Source of the DNA: Viscum album
Lineage: Eukaryota > Streptophyta > Magnoliopsida > Santalales > Viscaceae
DNA: 64,000 nucleotides
Assembly (NCBI GenBank): GCA_963277665.1
Contig: OY728125.1
Location: 1,711,154,889-1,711,218,888, forward strand
Reading direction: 5' to 3'
Shown one piece after another: positions 35,388 to 47,985 of the stretch. The notes under the pieces are model-generated. The model did no database searches, was not told the DNA's origin, and saw nothing but the letters and a program-made list of their open reading frames with translations. The stretch's first letter is position 1. Each line of letters opens with the position of its first letter. Both the position numbers and the translations under genes were made by a program.

Positions 35388-38300
35388 TTTATAACCTAGA
35401 TTTTTTATTATTGGGAATTAATATTTGTAACTGAATTATGAAATATATGTTTAAAGGTTTTCCTTAAGAAACATTTATCACTTTATTCATAGGTTACACA
35501 AATCCAATTTTTTGTAAAGTTGTTTTATGCTTAAAAATTAATCTTCTTTGATAATATCATTTATTTAAATTTTTTAATGGATATTATGAATAATTTATTC
35601 TAATTTTTTAATTTTAATTGGATAAAATTATAATAATCTTTTAAATCAACATTTCAAAATTGGATGACGTTGAAATTTTTGGATATTTATAAAATGGTTG
35701 ATTTTTGAGTGAATAGATAAAATATTGTTTTATTTATACCATAACTTTTATGATATAATTATGATTTATATTTAATTTAAAATTTTAAAAACCTTTTATT
35801 CAAAAAATTTTATGTTTTTGGAGAAAAATTATTTTTTTACAGTCATTATTTTGATTTTGGGAAACCATTATTGACTTTTATGAGAATAAGTTATATTTTA
35901 TTAAAATTATAAATAAATTTTCGAAATTTTTATTTAATGGTATGGTTGGAATGTGAAATTAGGTTTTTTCTTCATAAAAAATTGAAGAAACCATCCTTTT
36001 TTTATTAATCAAAAAAATAAAGGGAATCAACTTTATTCTTTCTTTTAGAGTAAAATTATTTTTATTATTGAATCATATATTTTTCAACAAAAAATATTCA
36101 TTGTTGTGTTTTTTACATTTATATTAAATTAAATTAATTCTAATTATATAAATTTAATATTAAAAAATAGATTCTATTTTTTTATTTTGGAGGCTCATAT
36201 TTGGTTAATTGTTCTATTCTATTTTTACTTAGTATGAATAGTAATCATTGTAGATATTAGTCACCTCTATAATGGTAAAGCAAGTTAAATGGTGTTAAAA
36301 ATATAGTAAAAGACTTAAAAACCTCTATAAAATATTAATTTGTCAAATTGAATGATTGGATTTCATCCATTCATATACTTTATTGGAAAATATTTCAACT
36401 TGTTTCCATGTTTATTAATTTTGACCATTATATTATTTTAAGTATTGATTAAATACAAAATGTCACTATCATTCTTTTAATAATTCTAATATTTTTTCAG
36501 TGGAAAAAAATGATTTATGTTCATTTATAAATGGTTATTTTAACATCATTAAATTAATTTTATGTTATTATTTTTTTAATTTTTAGTGAGGATATAATTA
36601 CCAAGAATGCCTATAAAATGATGATACAGTGCTTGTGAGAGCATTAGAGAGGACAGTGTAAATGATTTAAAAATAAATTAAAATTAATATTTTTTGGATA
36701 ATTTGTGGAATTAAATGAATTAAATTTGTAATTATAAAGATTAATTAATGTTAAATGTATTTATATTTATAATAGATTTTTATCTAGATTCATTTCATTC
36801 ATGTTAAATGAATAGTCTAAAAAATGACATTAGTGATATTTTAGGAAAAAAATTACTTTATTAAATGAATTAAAAATAAAAAAATTATTACAATAGGAAA
36901 AGTGGGATCGGTAATGGATTAAATTATCATTAATGAACCATTTTTACCCCTTTTCACCTTATAATTAAATTTATAACCTTAAATGAGTGAACACCGATTC
37001 ACTATGGTTAAGGATAAAAAGGGTTAACGAAGGGTTAAACAACCACAAAATGTTATAAATACCCCTTTAACATGTCAAAATTTTATTATATAAAGGTATT
37101 AAACTTTATCATGTCAAATTTTTTAATTTATGTCAAATTTTCACATTACATGATTATGATATTTATTATATTTTAATATTTTTAATATTTACAACTATAC
37201 TCATCTCCTTACTTAAAAAAGAGAACCTCATATCTTTTATTTTAGACACCATTTAATCCATTTAAGTAAAAAACATATCTCTAAAAATCCATTAAAAAAA
37301 ATCATACCCATGACAAAGAGTATCTTGTCTTACCAAAATACTAATCAATAAGCCTTAATGGGTTAGACAATGGAGGTTTTCCAAAGATAAGTTATAACTC
37401 ATAACTATGTTCTTTCATTTTATTTAGTCTACTAAATCATTAAAATATTACTTAATCATGAAGATATAACAAAATAAGTATCTTACATATAATAAAATGT
37501 TATTATATATGTGGAAAACAATAATTCATCCCCATATCCATCCCATGGGAAATTAAAACATATCTTGTATATATGCGTGGACTACAACCTCCACAAAGTA
37601 ATGTGTTTCATTTTCCATAACCATATTTAATGGGTAGTTGTAATTATGGATTTAATATATAAATTTTAAATAAATGACATAGGTATGATTATAATAATTT
37701 AATATATCATCTATCTTCTCACCTTTCCATACATTGGAGAATGTAAAGGTTTCTTTTGTGTACATGCGACTACCATCTCTATGAAGGGTGTTTTTAATTT
37801 CTCTATTACTACATTTCATGGAAGTTGTAGAACCATATATAAAGAATAAATTTGATAATTATTTCACAAATATAATTTTATAGATTATGTAACCATTTCA
37901 TATTTGAACACATTCAACTTACCAAATTCATTTGGGGATTAAGAACCGAACATCCTCAAAACATCTAACACAGACTTAACTGATTATTTAATTAACTATA
38001 TCATAGTAATAATTAATGTAAAATGTTTAATGATAAGGAAATAAAATGGAAAAAGTATTTTTTAAAAAGAGGATAATTAATATATTCATATTATTTTGGA
38101 TGATAAAGAACACACAAGATAGTTTGAAACTTGAGGTAATGTTTTTCATAAATTAATTTCCATAAGTTGGATTTTATCACTAATTTTTTTAACATGTCAA
38201 TCCAAGATTATGTGTGTCATGAAATATTGTTTTTTTATGTTTTATTCACACTAGTTTTATATTTATTTACATTAGTTACACATAATAAATTCATTTATTA

Positions 38301-39389
38301 ATTCTCACATTAACGTTAAGATCTTTGTAATGGTTTCTCATCTGAAACATAATTTTTTGACATATTTCATTCAATGAACCTATTTACATTTATATAATGT
38401 ATATGATACTTATTTAAATATTATATTATTATTAAAGTTTTTACAATGATATTTATATTTCCATTCCAGTTTCCCACTTTCACGAGGTACTGATTTGAAT
38501 GATATAAAACATGCAAGGATTTTCTAGGTCTCAATTTCAATTCTTTGGGACAAGTTTTGTGTTCTGCCCCATGATTTATTTTAAATAGTTTATTTAATAC
38601 CCTATTAATGTGTTTTGACATATTAATTCAATCAAAAATAGTTTTTATACAATCATATTAAATTTCTTCATTTAATGGCATTTTCTATTCAACCACTTCA
38701 TATGTGTAGGGTTTATCATATAAAAAATCTTTCTTTTAGACATGTTTTGGTTGACACACATGTATTAATGATTTATATAATACTTATTTAAATAAAACAT
38801 CATTAATATCTTAATAATCATTCCATTTTATGTTACATATATAGTAAATTCTTTTAAAAGGTTTCATTGTTTTAAAAAGATGTAAATACCCTTCTTTAAA
38901 AATAGGTTTTTTATGGATTTAATGTATTTACCCAGCCACTTTCTCCTCCATTCAATTATAATTTTTCAAAAACATTATTTTATAAAAATAAAATATTTTC
39001 TAATGTTATTTTATATGGTATTTTATTTTTTTAAATGGTTATAAAAATAATTTTCTTAATGTTTCTCACATGTTTCAATTTGTTCTCTCTTTAAAAAAGA
39101 TTGAAAAGAATGTTTTTTAAGATTCATGGCATGATTGGATTTTTCTTCCATCATGGCCATTCATCATTATAAATATTAGTTAACTATTTTATATGGTTTT
39201 AAATGGAAATCAATTTTCCAATTTTTGTGGATTTTATTTTTAAAGGTTACCAAAAGAAAAGTTTATTCCTTATTATTTTCGGAAGAATATATATAAATGA
39301 TTTTATAAAAGGTTTTTTCAACTATTTTGACATATTATAAATGATTCCAATTATTCATTGAGTATATTATCTAATGATTCCATCCATAT
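35388..39389 (+). repeat. Gypsy-family LTR E in plus orientation, first piece
   Basis: Inverted relative to B and D. It begins TTTATAACCTAG, the counterpart of TGTAATAACCTAA at the outer LTR edge of B. Inverted landmarks: GGGTTAACGAAGGGTTAAACAACC (37,020; inverse of 24,040-24,075), GCGTGGACTACAACCTCCACAAAG (37,575; inverse of 23,500-23,525), and TTCCATCATGGCCATTCA (39,149; inverse of 12,330-12,350). The match breaks at 39,389, where the LTR of element D starts, about 1 kb before the expected LTR end. The rest appears at about 63,050-63,637. No coding frame is supported. Confidence 0.68.
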
Positions 39390-42300
39390 TAGAAAGAAAC
39401 TAACTCCAGTAACCTATAGTTAATGTCTATTTTATTATAATGACATAGATAGAAAGTATCTAATACAGAAGGACTGATCAATTTAGTAGTCTTATAAAAC
39501 CAAGTACATATACGACACCCATATTATGTTGGAAAAAAATATAAAATATGGAAAACTTAAATGAATGGAATCCTTGAATATCATTAAAATAATTCATCTT
39601 TATATATTATGTAAATGAAGAAAAATAATGGTGAGCTCAAATGATCAGATAGGGTTACATACAGTGAAAGATATCATGAGTAAATAAGGCCTAATCAATT
39701 TGGACATGAAAGTATATAGAAAATGAAATTTAATCAATATATTTATAAAGAAAACCATGCATTTATATTATCAATGTAGTAATATTATTAATAATATTTG
39801 CTGAATTCTTAATAAAAGAAAATGCATAATATTGAATATCATAATCTCAAACATCTTGATATCTATAACTTCAAGACCCTATACTAAGACAGTTTAATCA
39901 ATCGGTAGGTATAGAACAAAAACCCATATAATTTAGCTAATAGATTTATATCATGAGTGTTATAAATGCATCGAGGGGCTATCCATAACATGGACCTACC
40001 TTTCAAATCATGTCATATTCACTGTTCATAATATTAATCATTAATTAAATTCATAAAAAATATACCCTATCAATATATATCTGTATTGAATAAATCATAT
40101 GTAATATTAATATTTTCCTAGTCAAAAAAATAAATTTCAAAGTAAAGCATGATATGTGGAAATGATATTTCGTTTATTAAATAATAATATACATGAAAAA
40201 TAATAAATATATTTAATGTAAATATAATGTATAATGATCCCAAGAAAGGGAATGTTTTTAGATGAATTTAATGACCACAAAATTAATAAGACATAAAATA
40301 TGGCTATCAGTTCACTGAGAAGATAGGGTTTTTAATAAAATCTGGTCCTTAGGAAGAATGAAGGGAATAAAAATGAAATATTAATATAATATTACATTAA
40401 ATAGTTTTGTTTTTGAAATAATTGAAAATGTGTATAAGATGTTAGATTTCAAAAAATGGTAACACCAATAGGGAAGGCCTTTAAAAGTGTATAAGTTAAA
40501 CTAGAATATTTATTTAGAATTTTTGAAAAGGAATTTGAAAGATACCATATAATAATTTTTTTAACTTTTCTTTTTATAACATTTAAAAAAAATGATATAA
40601 TAAAATGTAATTAATAAATTTTTGGAGTAAGTAAAAGGAGTTTTGAAATCCTTTTTTTGAAAAAAATGTACATAGAAGGAAAATAGATCATATTAAAAGA
40701 GAAATAAAACAAGTTTTTATTTAAAAATGTCTTTTCTTATTTGAAGTAACAAATATAGGAAACTTTTGAAGAAAATAAGGGAACCTATTAAATATATAGT
40801 TTATAATAATCTTATTGGAGCTTATGAAGGGTAAATGATAAGATTAAATCAATTAAAATAAAATTAATCCCCAATAAAATTGAGAATGTTAAATATATTC
40901 TTACCTATCTCGTAACATTTAAATTATAACCCAAGGAGAGAATAAAATCAAAATGAAAAATTAATCACCATTAATAAATTTTTATTCATGTTAAATACAT
41001 CAAATTGGGTTTATATACCCTTTATAAAAGTGTATAGGTTAATAATAATAAATGTTTCTCAATAGAGTATAAATTGAGATGAAATCCATTACCTCACACT
41101 TCTTTTTAGTTAAACATGATTTAACCTCATATATAATGGTTTTTCCCATGATATTAATTTATAAAAAATCCATATTAATTTATAATATCATATATTATCA
41201 TCTTACAACATTTTATCACACATTCTATGATAAACATTCATTATTATAATTATTACAGGTGTTAGATACTTTATTTTCTTTGCGTATTTTGTCGTGGAAG
41301 TTCTGGATCCTTTCAATTTAATATAGATAGATTATATTCAAAATTGTATTAATGTTATAGATATCATTTTTTCATTATATAGAGTTTTAGAATCATTCTA
41401 GAAATTTTTACATGGTAAATGAATCATATTTCTTCGTGGAGATGGTAAGCCATATATAATCACGAGTAACGTTATCTTTTCCATAGAGGTGAAATGATAT
41501 AGAAGTAGATGATATATTAATTTTAAAGAATAAATATTATGTCATAAGTATCATATATATTTAGTGGTTCTATCATTATGACTATACATGTCAGTCAGAG
41601 ATGGAAAGAAAATGACATTAGTTTGCGAGGTGCTATCCCACCGTATACATGAGTAAGAATCTTCGTTCCCATTTGATGGAGAAGGATATAGTTAAATATT
41701 AAGTGATCATAATAAAAAAATATCAGTAAATGTTAAATAATATTTTTTTATTAAATTGGTATTTTTAGGACATAATTGAAGGTGATAAAATAAGAATCAA
41801 TGCAAAAGTGCTTTATTAAGACAATTACCTTCTCTTAGAGATACATCATTTATATATGTTTTTAAGGAACATTTGGTTGGTATTGTGAGGATTAAAATAT
41901 TTTTAGAACATTATAAATATTTTAAAATTATATTTTTAAGGTTTTTGTTTAATAATATGGGTCAATGTGGTGTAAATAATAGAGAGGAGGGGTGTCCTTT
42001 TATAAGTATGGGAGATGACATTCTAGGAATTTTTAAGAAGAATAAAATATATCAAAGTCTTACTCAAGAAAATAGATCCAAAATAGAACATTTTTAAATT
42101 TTATATAATATATGTCAAAAATATTTCAATAAAATAGAAATTTTACTGATTTTATGCCATTCTATCCCTTATCTCTTTAGTTTAACCCTAAGTTAAACCT
42201 ATTTTATCCTCATCTACTGTGATACATCTGAACTATTTTTTCTATTCATTATAGTAAAACATTTAAGCGACCACTTTACCAAAATTTGGAAATATTGATT

Positions 42301-43016
42301 CAATATATTGAATCTATTGTATCAAATTAAATTTATAGAAGTGTTCAAATTTAATTTAAAAGTAACCTTGTAAAATAGGATGAAAACCAGTTTTTTCAGA
42401 ACAATATCTTTTTTGAGTATAACTGTTTTATACCAAATTCAATTATAAAATTCATTAAAATACCACAATTGAATTATTAATAATATAATTTAATAATTTT
42501 TGATTTTAAACAATTTTAAATCAAAATATAACTTTATAAATTCTTGAATCAAAAAGTTAGTTTTCAATTAACATCATTATTTTCCCCTATTCATTAGAAA
42601 ATCAAACTTTTCAGCAAAATATAAAAAATTCATCCTAAGATAATTTTTTTATGATTATTTAAAAAATTATGTTCATTTTATCAAATAAATTTTATACATG
42701 TTTCAAAAAAATTGTAAATTATTTTCTCACCAAAATAATTTAAAATAATATGTGAATAAAACATATTTTTATAAAGAATAAAAAAATAGAAAATAATTGA
42801 GTGTTTCTCTCCAAATAATTAATATATTATTATTTAATATGATATATATATATATATATTTAATAATTTAATTATTCCTATTCACACTCTCCAATTCAAT
42901 GGATAGATTATAATTGTTATATTTAAATAATAATATTTTGTGGTTCATTTTAGCTCATTGTGTTTGTTGTATATGGTACCGAACATGATTTTCATTTAAA
43001 ATATTGGGTTATTACA
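39390..43016 (-). repeat. Left (3') LTR of gypsy D
   Basis: About 3.6 kb. Collinear with 47,986-49,928 and 60,636-61,850: AATATCAATGTAGNAATAT (39,763 and 48,365), ATTTTCCTAGTCAA (40,110 and 48,704), CATTACCT...CTTAGTT (41,090 and 49,680), TTCNTGNAGANGGTANGCCATA (41,440 and 60,735), TATATTCTTGAAT (42,535 and 61,815). It ends GGGTTATTACA. It contains the tandem module (41,400-41,700), a T/A repeat at 42,841-42,860, and a 74-codon frame (41,873-42,097) with no counterpart and no recognised motif. Confidence 0.85.
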
Positions 43017-43020
43017 TTAT

Positions 43021-43028
43021 TCCCTCCT
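43021..43028 (-). other. Polypurine tract of gypsy D
   Basis: The complement reads AGGAGGGA, four bases inside the LTR edge, followed by coding remnants of the integrase end. This is the expected plus-strand primer position. Confidence 0.65.
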
Positions 43029-43049
43029 AAAAAATTTAATCCTTGAAAT

Positions 43050-44720
43050 GTCCATGTATATTTCATTATAATTAAATGAGATTGGTTCTTCATCGTAACA
43101 TTCTCACATTCCCACATTGCATCCTCTTTTTTATGATTTATCCAATGTACCTTTACTATGGAGTCATATTATTCCCCAATAAATGCTATATTATGCCAAA
43201 AATATGGATAGGCTCTTCATGGTAATATTGATTAGGTTCTAATTATATTTCATCATAGGTGATCAAATTCATTGGCTCTGGTATGTACATCCTGAACAAA
43301 GAGATATTGAACACATCTTACACTTTAGAGAGGTTTTGTTGCATTTCCACGTGGTTGGACATAACTTGAATTCATTAAAGAATTTAAAAAGGTATGATGT
43401 ACCCATGCTATAGTTTTACTTTATTCTAGAAACTTTTTACTCCTTTCTATGGATATAATTTCTTGAAAAATTGATCTCCCACTTGAAATTCCCAATCATT
43501 CCTCTAGTTATCTGCATTAATCTTTTTCCTTCGTTGAGTTGTTTAATATGTACTAGAATAGACTTAACCTTTATCATTGTCTCCTCAAAAAGTTATAATA
43601 CTACATGATTTCATTATCCAAATTAATCCCAATAAGTTGGAGTATGAAATCACTTTCCATATAAGTCTTTATATATTGCTATTTGAATTCTTGAATGAAA
43701 GCTATTTTTTAGTAAAACCCTATCAATGATAAATATTGATCCCAAAAAACTTAAAAATAACGTGATAAGGAAATCAATATGTCTTATAATATTTTAATAT
43801 TCCTTTTATACTATCCATCAATATGAGGGTGATAATTAGTGATCAAATAAATCTCTGTATCTAGAGACTTTAGAATATTTTTCAACAATTTGGAAGTAAA
43901 CTAGGGTTCATAAACCTAAATAATTGAACAAGGAGTTCAAAAAATCCTTACTACATCATTAATATAGAGAAGTGAAAGGTGATAATGAGGAAAATATTCT
44001 CTTATATAAATAAATTTTATAGATTTGGTAAGGCACTCAATAATGACACATATTACTTCATTATTTATTGGAGACATTTGAAATATAGTGAAGAAGTCGT
44101 TAGTGATGTCATCACATTTACATATAGGAATCGGTAGAGGTTTCATGACTCCACTATGATGTTGTCTCTCAGCATTCACATACTGAAAACTAATCATCTT
44201 TATAAATAGTCCACAATTTTTGGCTTTATATTATCAGACCAAATATCTACATTCAAATCCCTACACATCGTGGTTCAACCAGGGTGCATTAAGAAATTTG
44301 AGCTATGTAGATCATATAATAATTCAATTTATAACATAGGTATGTATTTAAATTATTTCCTCATTAGAAATTTCAAAAAACCATCTCCATTTTTTTTGAA
44401 TATTTCTCATCATTCATAGCTTTAATATTTTCTGGAAAATTCACACTATCATACGGATATATTTTTATATTTTCCAATAAATATTATTTATCAATCATTT
44501 GAAAAAAATGATATCTCCACTTTCATAAAAATTCTAATATTCTTGTTTAGTATATCTATAAACATAAGGCCCCCATCAAAAGTAATTTTTTCAGAACTCC
44601 ATGATGTTTCTTTCTCAATGAAACCACTACCATATTTTCCTTCCCTCGGTGATATTGTATCGAGAAATCATAATCAATGATTAGAAATAGCCATTGTATT
44701 TAAGTCATATTGGGCTCTTT
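43050..44720 (-). pseudogene. Gypsy D: integrase with chromodomain-like end (decayed)
   Basis: The frame 44,197-43,937 reads VNAERQHHSGVMKPLPIPIC, the linker after the HHCC finger (family: [22 protein letters not shown]). It continues with DDITNDFFTIF (first catalytic Asp region), VIIECLTKSIKFIYIRE (VIVDRLTKSAHFLPIRE) and LSLLYINDVVRI. Further on are degraded core pieces. At about 43,080-43,180 comes SIVKVHWINHKKEDAMWECE, the terminal chromodomain-like WRNH...EEATWE segment. Integrase function is lost through stops and the VDR change. It lies next to the 3' LTR as in other gypsy elements. Confidence 0.83.
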
Positions 44721-45963
44721 CTATGAACAAATTTTTTTGAGACTCTTATAATTTGTGTATATATCACATATTTTACGACAAAGATAATGTATTCATTTCT
44801 TCAAAGAAAATATTACAGATTCTAACTCAAGATAATGAGTTTTATATTTCTTTTATGAGTCTTGAACTGTCTCGATGCATATTTAATGACTTTATCATTC
44901 CACATAAGGCGAAAAATAATACCCTTATTAAATGCATCACTATATATAAATAATATATAATTTACTAATTTTATATTAAAATTAGGTCCATTTAACAATA
45001 TCCACTTCAATTATATGTATGGTTGGTTATCAAGTTATCTAGTACAATTTTTTTGAACAAATCGACGATTGTAACCTACAAAACCAATGAAACTATGTAC
45101 CCTAGTTAACTTCAATATTGTAAGGCTTTCCTTGACTACCTTTTTTCATAGGATCAATTGATATTCCATCCTTGGAGATAATATTAACATTAATTGAAAC
45201 ATTATATGTCTAGAACACACATTTTCTAAATTTCACATATAACAGTTTTCTTTAAAGAGTCTCAATAATGTTCCGAATGTGATTCTCATGATCCTTAGAG
45301 ATTTTAAAATACACTAGGATATCATCAATAAATACCAAAAAATGTTTTTTCAAGATATTACTTGAATAATTTATTCATTATATCCATAATAATATGGGGT
45401 TCATTAGTAAATACAAATGGCATTACAAGAAATTCATAATGTCCATACCTTGGTTGAAATACTATCGTTATAATAAATTCCTCCTTTACTCACAATTAAC
45501 GATACACAAAATGAAGGCAAATCATTAAGAAATATTGAGATCGATAAAGTTTATCAAATAAGTCATCAATACTAGGAAGATGATACTTGTAATTTATCAC
45601 AATAGCATTTATATCCTTATAATCAATTCACATCCTCATAGATCTGTCTTCATTTTTAACGAAATGAATAGGGGATCCCAATGATGAAACACTAGCGGTG
45701 AATGAATCCCTGATCACAAAAATCCTCTAATTGATTCTTCAAATATATGAATTAGATATTTGACATTCTATATGGATTCATTGATATAGACCTGACATTT
45801 GGAACAAATAAATAGAAAGCATGAATTCACACCCTGGTGGATATCTGATTAATTTCTTAGGAAATACATCAATGTATTCCAACATAATAGGCGCAAACTC
45901 AATTTGAATATTACAATTTCCATTCATATATATGTTTTCTCTCTTATTACCCAAGCATCGCAT
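44721..45963 (-). pseudogene. Gypsy D: RT and RNase H (decayed)
   Basis: The frame 45,963-45,778 holds the entry to RT: LEYIDVFPKKLIRYPPGCEF (family: FPDVFPEELPGLPPxREVEF). RT proceeds through broken frames to FIDDILVYFK at about 45,303-45,332, where the catalytic box is intact, then ISKDHENHIR. RNase H appears at 45,010-44,822: YSDAFNKGIIFRLM (YSDASKKGLGCVLM) and IKYASRQFKTHKRN (IAYASRQLKPHEKN). This is the reverse-transcription module of the element. Stops and shifts between the open pieces make it a pseudogene. Confidence 0.87.
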
Positions 45964-46360
45964 TGATAAGTGCTATGGGGGGGGGGATCTAGACATGACC
46001 TAGTTGATGTAGCCTTTTCTATAAATATAATTAATTCCATATATTAACCATGAGTTATAATTTCCTTCTCTTTGGAAAACATTTTGGCATCATATTTTTG
46101 AAATCTAATCAATACTATATATTATGTCAATGTAAACTATATGTATGATAATAAATTTAGAAAATAGATCACATTATGTGTAATAATAGAAACTACCAGA
46201 CCCATCCTTATTATAGTAAGGTTTCCATAAGGTGTTTTGACTTAAAACTTCATTGTTAAGGTGCTAGAGAAATATTTAATTTTCTTAGAAAACATGGAAG
46301 ATATAAAAGAGTGAGATGATCTAGAATAAAATATAGATTAATTTTAATTTTAATATATGA
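45964..46360 (-). other. Gypsy D: expected protease region, not recognisable
   Basis: By order the protease should lie here, between gag and RT. No DTGA or ILGMDWL motif could be read. A run of ten G at 45,976-45,985 is present and looks like homopolymer growth. Confidence 0.35.
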
Positions 46361-47480
46361 TTAAATTACCTTCCACCACATATTTGGGGTCTTCCACCTC
46401 AGATATAGTGATAACATAAGCTTAGACTTCTCCCCTTTAAATATTCCTTGATAAATTCCTTTAACACATTGGACATTGATTTGAATAATTCCCAATTTAT
46501 TTATACATGAATCACTGGATAACAATGTTCTTTTTATTTCACTTACATTCACAATCTAGATAACCCTTGTCTCTGCACTTGTAACAAAATTATATTCCAT
46601 TCAATAATTTTACAGGATGTTTCTTTCCCAAAATTTTACATGATGGAAATTTATTCACCTCCAACTTATTATTATTTGATACATTCCATTTTTTTGGTGT
46701 ATATAGGCCATATTATTTTATTTATTTCCCTCGAAAATATAGTATCTAGAAATTTACTTCTCTCTTTTTATGGCACACAATACTATTCCATCATATGATG
46801 AATTGTTTCAGAAATGAGTACCAGTAAAATATTTGGATTAAGCCCTTCAAATAAATAGTTAATATTTCTTTCCATATTACATATGTAATCCATATAACAC
46901 ATAGATATTCTTTTAAAGGTATCCTCAAAATTTATAATAATTTCTTATTCCTTTTTCTTTTATCTATGGAACGTTCTATTCATTTCAGATTATTTCTCAC
47001 TAGCCAAGCATTTTTCAAATAATTTTACTCTAAAATATCTCCATTAAATAAGTTCAATTTCTACTTAATCACTAGTTTTATAACTTAATTACCAATATTG
47101 ACTAGTATCACCATTTAGTCAATATACTTCCAATATAACATTTTCCTTTTCATCTCTTCCTAAAGAAATAAATATCATCTCAAGAGACTAAATGTATTTC
47201 GCAGCTACCACTGGATTAGTAGTTTTAGTAAATGATGGGGGATTCTATCTTATGGAACAACCCATCATAGTTTAATCAAGCAATGGAATAATAGTTCTAT
47301 CTATTACTATAATGTTATTCATCATAACCTGAGTAAGCTACCCAAATATGGCATGGATTTTCTCAGCTCCATAACCAGTTGTATTGGCCTGCTAAATAGA
47401 AAAATTTCTCAATTATCCATGAGTATTTATACCATTAATTCTTCCATGTTTCATTTTAAATAATGGAATATACTAAATTA
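46361..47480 (-). pseudogene. Gypsy D: Gag with zinc-knuckle remnant
   Basis: The zinc knuckle is at 46,545-46,586 on the minus strand and reads CYKCRDKGYLDCEC, the CX2CX4HX4C pattern with His changed to Tyr (CAC to TAC). It is followed by an open stretch (to 46,361) of protease-linker type with no motif. Upstream, 46,740-46,980 reads FEDTFKRI, YICNMERNINYLFEGLNPNI and LVLISETIHHM, in line with gypsy Gag helices (family: KxxxFxxGLxPxI). Bases 47,000-47,480 are weakly Gag-like. Confidence 0.65.
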
Positions 47481-47971
47481 CTTAATATAATGATTAATTT
47501 TGAATCATAATATATAATTCAAAGTTTGGTGTAATATGTTACATAAATTAAACATTTATGCATTGTTAATCTAGGAATTATAAACTTATTTTCACTATGA
47601 ATATATTTAAATCATAAAGCTGTTCTCAAATTGTTCTTAATTTTTTTTAAATAAAATGTTAATTAACTAAATAATATCCCCAAGAGTGTGAGACTAGGTG
47701 TCCAATAAGTCATGTTGTCATGAAATAGGTTATAATCAAGTTAAATCATAATGCATAATTTTTATATTTATTACCCTTAGGTACAACTGTTCTAGAGCCA
47801 CATCTACTGGTAGCATCTAATCAGGGATATAATTTCATAAAAAACCATATAATTCCATCCTTAAAAAAACTTTATGATTTTATTACATACTTATCCTCAA
47901 TGAATATAATAGGGTTATGTTCCATAATCTATGTTATTATAAATCTAGTTCTCAAGGTTTCTACTAAACTT

Positions 47972-47983
47972 CCTCTCATACTA
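47972..47983 (-). promoter_or_regulatory. Primer-binding site of gypsy D
   Basis: The plus strand reads CCTCTCATACTA, the inverse of a TGGTATCAGAGG-type initiator tRNA-Met site with two or three changes. It directly precedes TGTAACAAACCC at 47,986, the LTR edge. The arrangement primer site then TGTAACA is standard for plant gypsy elements seen from the opposite strand. Confidence 0.75.
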
Positions 47984-47985
47984 AC

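Noticed and set aside
41873..42097. 74-codon plus-strand frame as a small gene
   Set aside because: It lies in the LTR of gypsy D and the matching region of the other LTR (about 61,190-61,400) does not keep the frame.
42841..42860. AT microsatellites (also near 29,206-29,220) as functional elements
   Set aside because: Short dinucleotide runs are expected in DNA of this composition.
45976..45985. Runs of about ten G (45,976; 60,320; 62,550) as G-quadruplex sites
   Set aside because: Single homopolymer runs without the other G-tracts needed; the run in copia F differs in length between LTRs, which points to slippage or sequencing error.
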